From contig JAKLMB010000017.1 of assembly GCA_022813625.1 (NCBI GenBank), positions 620,001 to 684,000 of the forward strand: a stretch of 64,000 nt of DNA, read 5' to 3'. Below the pieces are notes generated by a model. The model was not told where the DNA came from, searched no databases, and worked only from the letters and a program-made list of their open reading frames with translations. Source of the stretch: Aaosphaeria pasadenensis (taxonomy: Eukaryota; Ascomycota; Dothideomycetes; Pleosporales). Below, in pieces: positions 60,221 through 64,000 of this stretch (position 1 is its first letter; each line of letters opens with the position of its first letter). The position numbers were made by a program, and so were the translations under genes.

Positions 60221-60822
60221 TCAACCCTTCTTCTCGGCAAATTCGGCCTTGGTCTCCACAGTGCTTTGTACGTGGCTCTTCAAAGCTGCCCACCGATCTG
60301 CAATAGATGTGGTATTCTCGTTCTTGCCAGCCATCTGCGCTAAATTGGCATTGAACCGCTCCCTCTCCATTCTTTCCAGCTTCTCTTTCCGTTTCATTGC
60401 GCCCGGTCGACTCTTCAAGCTCTTGAGATTCCTCCGCTTCTGTATTTTCGCTTGTCCAATCACCATCTCGTCGCCACCGTTGTCCCTGTCGCCTTCACCA
60501 TCCTCTAGACCCGGGAGAGCATCTGCGAGGGATTCGAGCGTCGCGACCAGTTTCTTGTTCGGCCGCCGTCGCTTTAACGTCTTGGACGAGTTCTTTTCGA
60601 TCTTGGAAACGAAAGAGGAGTGCTTGTGGGCGCGTCTGTCGGTTTTCGAGGCGAAGACGCCGCTTCCTGCTGCGCTTGCGGATGTGGCAGCACTGGTTGT
60701 TGTAGGCTTGGGGACTCGAGCTACTTTTGCGCGCGCTGTAGTGCGCTTCTTCGTTACTGTAGGAGCCTAGTGGATCGTTAGTTGAGGTCAGGTATCTCAA
60801 TTGACGGGTCGAATCATACCAT
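60221..60822 (-). CDS. SLX9: ribosome biogenesis protein Slx9
   Basis: Exon 1 contributes only the ATG (60820-60822). A 53-nt intron (GTATGA...ACTAG) follows, and exon 2 (60221-60766) encodes the rest, giving 182 aa. The protein is highly basic: MAPTVTKKRTTARAKVARV, then SKIEKNSSKTLKRRRPNKK and a C-terminal helix KEKLERMERERFNANLAQ. The order of a Ser/Lys-rich N-terminus, SGVFASKTDRRAHKHSSF, and a terminal ALKSHVQSTVETKAEF matches the Slx9/FAM207A family. Slx9 is a nucleolar factor in 20S pre-rRNA maturation and 40S export. An upstream in-frame TGA excludes a longer first exon. The antisense strand also has a long ORF, which I take as a shadow. Confidence 0.88.
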
Positions 60823-61394
60823 GCCTGCTGTATAAGTCCCAATGCTCCGTTTTCAAGGTGAGCGTCGCGGGCTTGAACTGGCGCAAGCGGGACAGCAGCA
60901 GATCGACGTACAAAAATATGCGCACGGCCCACCTTCTAATCGATTACAAGATCAGCTGTGAGCAACCACTCAGTGACAACTCCGGACAGCCGTTTTCAAC
61001 AATTATTGATACCATTCATGTATTATATTGTAATGTACAAAAATTAAACGCTTGATAGACTCAATGCTAAGAGAGTAGAAATCGCCGAGACCTCTTCTCG
61101 AATCATCAACTCGAGCAAGAAAGAAAATTGCACATCAATTGAACCTAAGAATCTTTCCACATGAATTACATCAAGCTTGAACACATCGTGCCAATAGATC
61201 ACGCAGAACGAATGATAATCACACACGATAAGACCTAGAAAGTGTACTACATAGATAAATATCATCTGTCAACTAAATTGCCTTCCTAAATCCATATCTA
61301 CTCGCTCCCTGATTGGCCGACCCGTCGACCATATTTCCTCGCTTCCTAATCTAAAAAATAGTTAGATGCACCAAAAAAGTGCAAAAAAAAGAAG
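60823..61394. other. intergenic: SLX9 promoter and tRNA 3' flank
   Basis: AT-rich. Short T-rich runs downstream of the tRNA on the minus strand (TTTTTTTTGC, about 61382-61391) are a likely RNA polymerase III terminator. No ORF is supported. Confidence 0.5.
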
Positions 61395-61505
61395 TGTCGC
61401 TTCTGTGGATCGAACACAGTACCTCCAGATGTTCAGTAGAAACCGAAGTTTGCAGCTAATGCTGATTGCTTCAGTCTGGCGCTCTCCCAAGTGAGCTAAA
61501 GCGAC
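61395..61505 (-). tRNA. tRNA-Phe (GAA) with a 38-nt intron
   Basis: On the minus strand the 5' exon (61469-61505) begins GTCGCTTTAGCTCACTTGGG and ends with the anticodon GAA plus G37. The intron is 61431-61468, at the canonical position between bases 37 and 38. The 3' exon (61395-61430) carries TCTGG, the T-loop TTCGATC and AAGCGAC plus discriminator A. The acceptor stem GTCGCTT/AAGCGAC, D-stem GCTC/GAGC, anticodon stem CCAGA/TCTGG and T-stem CTGTG/CACAG all pair fully. The mature length is 73 nt before CCA. A T-rich terminator follows. Confidence 0.97.
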
Positions 61506-61971
61506 TGTTGAGTCAACTTGATTGATGATGAGTTTGAAAATATTTGAGTATATGTACCCCTCCAATTTTGAGGTGGTGTGTGTTTGCCCCGCTGTTGGTT
61601 CGTGGGTGGGGTTTGGTGGTGCGGGAGCCAATGGCAGGCGAACTGTTACTTCGGGCTACCGCCTAATGTAATCGTATGACTTTACATCTGGAAATATGTA
61701 CTACAATCTTCCTGTGGTCCACATCTGCTACTTCTTACATAATATCTTGGAACAGGTTGCCAAATGTAATTCTGCTTGATCCCTCTCAATCCAACCATTT
61801 TAAGAGACATGATAGCAGATAGAGGATTGTTGTCTCGGCCTTTTAAATGTCTACACCTAAGGACCAGCTTCCAGGAAGGGGTATGCATGTATGCTTGATT
61901 ACGATCAAAATTATTCATTCATTAGTAAAGTGATTAGTAGAGCTATTCATCACAGCTCAGAAAGCGGTATA
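61506..61971. other. intergenic: tRNA 5' flank and 3' flank of the lipase gene
   Basis: No supported ORF. A minus-strand ORF at 61362-61631 is only a read-through of the tRNA. Confidence 0.5.
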
Positions 61972-64000
61972 TTAGCTTTGGTCGTCCGTCTTCAACTCCG
62001 GAGGGCGACCCAGCCAGCTTTTGCGGACCGGACTGTCCGTAGTTTCTGGCAGGTTATCACTACTTGTGCTGTCCTCATCTCTCTCTTCCTGCTCTTTTGT
62101 AGCACTCTCCTCCTGACGCCGTTGTTCGCGAAGCTGTTCTCGATCCGGATCCTCCTCGCGCCTGTTCTTCTCCCGCCAACTCGCAAGTTCATCTTCCTCC
62201 GTCTTGAAATGCATCCACACCTCGTCCCCGGGGCTGTAGAACCCATGTGCCTTCTGCCGCTTCAGCTTTCTTTGCACTTTTGCTGCCATACGTGTCCTGA
62301 ATTCATTAGGGACTTTGAGCTTTGCGGCGATATCCTCGGTATCGGGTCTATGCAGGTTTGGAAGTTCGTCTAGCAATGGCGTCTGGAGAAGCTCTTCGTC
62401 CGTTAAGCATCGTTGGATGATGGATTTCCCCGCGCCCTCTGTAACGTCCCGAAGAAACTCGAGAGATGCACTACAAGCCGGGTGTTATTCTGGTATTCAG
62501 CATACAACTCTTTTTTGAACTACGCACCTGATGTTCAGATCGATAGCCCTCTGAGGGTGCACTGTCGCCTTCAGGAAGAAGGAGCACACATGAGGGAATA
62601 GTATTGTGAAGTCCGACTGTGAAAGGTGTATTGATCCTCTCACTGTGCATAAGAACGCTGGTGCGCCCTGCTCTCGCGTTTCCTCCATTAGAGATGTGAC
62701 AGCATCCAAGTTCTTTTGCCAATACATGAATGCCTCTGAGTTTATACCTAGTAAAGGAAGATGAATTCTATGTCGTGGGTCATCTTTAGGCGGCTTGATA
62801 GGTGCTCTGCGAAGTTGTCAGAAAAGACTCATACCACAGCTTTCGTTTGACTCACCCCCATATATCGTAAATGATTCCCGCTTGAACGTAAGAAAATCGA
62901 TCGGCGTTTCTTAACAGCTCAACAATGGTAGCAGCACCGAAAGAGTGTCCCGCAACCGTGACTCTGTCAACGTGAAACCTTTTCGTCCACATTGACCAAT
63001 CCACTCCGGCTAACCCTCTTGAGCTTCCGCCAATATATCCTTCTCGTCTTAGGTTTCGGCGCTCTATTTCGGCGCCTCCACCATTGCATATATCGCAGAG
63101 CACTTTGTAGGCCTCTTCGATTTCTGCAAGTCGAAGTTCGATTTGGGCACTTCTGAGTTCGCCATCAACGCCCTTCTCGTTCTTTGGGCTCGTATCAAAC
63201 GGATTGTCTAGACTAAATGTTAGGAGTGGCAATATAAAACGATATAATTGGGATATTGACCTTTGGGGAATACGTAGTCCTACACAAATTAGCATATGGT
63301 TCATTAGGACGAGAACAGCCAGCTTACGATTCTGTCATAACCTTTCCTGATTTCCTCATGGGTATGATCGACGTTTCCCTGAGCTTCCTGCTTTTGAGAG
63401 CCCTCTCCGCCCTCTTTTGGATGATTAACAAAAGTCCGTGGACCCGAACCGTCTCGATGCTCCAAAGCGCAGACGACGAACCCATAGCTGGCAAACTCGG
63501 CGCACATTGTTGAATATGCTGTCCTCGTTCCTCCTAGCCCATGGCTAAAGAACAAGAGCGGAAATGTTGGCTCTTCAGAACCACCGGGTGGTGGTGGACC
63601 CTGCTTGTTCTTTATCTTATGGCCATTCTTCTTCGAATTGCCCATGGGCGGCCAGTGGGTTGCGACGGGTGAATTGCGAAAGGCGCGTAGCTTCGTGAGC
63701 CCAGTGGTTGCACCAAAGTAAGCCACGGCCACTGGTCCTGGAATACCGGCAAACTTTCCATATCCTTTCGCAACTTCGATCCTGGGTCTTGGGAGCCATG
63801 TTTCGCGAGACCAATTCCTCCTGCCACCAGGATCCTTCCCATAGCCAGATCCAATTGCTGCAGGATAGTACAACGTAAACAACACCGTTTCTATTTTCAA
63901 TAGATGCTTTCCGTCGCGTGTGATGTGTGAGAAGGTTCGCGGATTCTCCACTGGAACTTCAATGTCCATAGAACCCACACTATACGGCCCAGAATAGGAA
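61972..64000 (-). CDS. PAF-acetylhydrolase-like serine esterase (5' end beyond the window)
   Basis: Visible exons: 63328->64000, a 19-nt microexon 63261-63279, 62856-63207, 62528-62806 and 61972-62470. Introns are 48-57 nt, leaving about 606 aa visible. The frame stays open to the window edge (SGPYSVGSMDIEVPVENPR), so the start is upstream. The fold is the fungal platelet-activating-factor acetylhydrolase type. The oxyanion-region segment LLFFSHGLGGTRTAYS and an ALEHRDGSGP segment are present. The nucleophile elbow is VAGHSFGAATI. A late RGSIHLSQSDFTILFPHVC contains the probable catalytic His. The C-terminal 160 residues are a charged, Glu/Arg-rich extension (REEDPDREQLREQRR). Such enzymes cleave short or oxidised acyl chains from phospholipids. 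The physiological substrate here is unknown. Confidence 0.92.

Noticed and set aside
60093..60770. 225-codon plus-strand ORF
   Set aside because: Antisense of SLX9; the sense frame carries the conserved protein.
61362..61631. 89-codon minus-strand ORF
   Set aside because: It reads through the tRNA-Phe gene; not protein-coding.

Overview
The window is about 64 kb of nuclear DNA from a filamentous ascomycete (Pezizomycotina; a Dothideomycete is my best guess but is not proven here). The reasons are short spliceosomal introns with GTRNGT donors, CTAAC/CTGAC-type branch sites and YAG acceptors, a white-collar-2 photoreceptor-complex gene, a HET-domain gene, fungal-type GH5 and GH1 glucosidases, and an intron-containing tRNA-Phe. 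I rebuilt gene models by joining frames at splice sites that restore conserved motifs. Exon coordinates are given in each entry.

Left part (1-22.6 kb), mostly housekeeping: an SDR dehydrogenase; UTP11 (ribosome biogenesis); an unrecognised 640-aa fungal protein; a Ser-rich 223-aa protein; a mitochondrial-looking RRM-like protein; a secreted GH5 exo-beta-1,3-glucanase; RAD50; wc-2, divergent from RAD50; and a senescence/spartin-domain protein.

Middle part (22.6-42.2 kb), sparse: a 3.1-kb spacer with a convincing 29-codon ORF for a membrane micropeptide; a 2OG-Fe(II) dioxygenase with an unusually long 907-nt intron; a bZIP factor; a 6.8-kb stretch with no supported intact gene; a cytosolic GH1 beta-glucosidase; and, divergent from it, a DUF1479 oxygenase-fold protein with a mitochondrial-type N-terminus.

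Right part (42.2-64 kb): a giant 2292-aa protein joining an SF1 (ZNFX1/Hrr1-like) helicase, an NFX1-like cysteine cluster, a coiled coil and three intact CbxX/SpoVK-type AAA+ ATPases. It is transcribed head-to-head with an unrecognised 469-aa protein that ends in a Cys cluster. Next come UBA4 (Urm1 activation and tRNA thiolation), a HET-domain protein, a type II haloacid dehalogenase, SLX9, tRNA-Phe(GAA), and a PAF-acetylhydrolase-like gene cut by the right edge.

The strongest candidate for an undescribed system is the divergent helicase-AAA / 469-aa pair at 42577-51677, with a HET gene 4 kb further on. Genome-style observations include three short introns whose length is a multiple of three and which lack stops, a coding exon consisting only of ATG, an 11-codon in-frame 5' exon of wc-2, and a C-rich to G-rich shift along coding strands.
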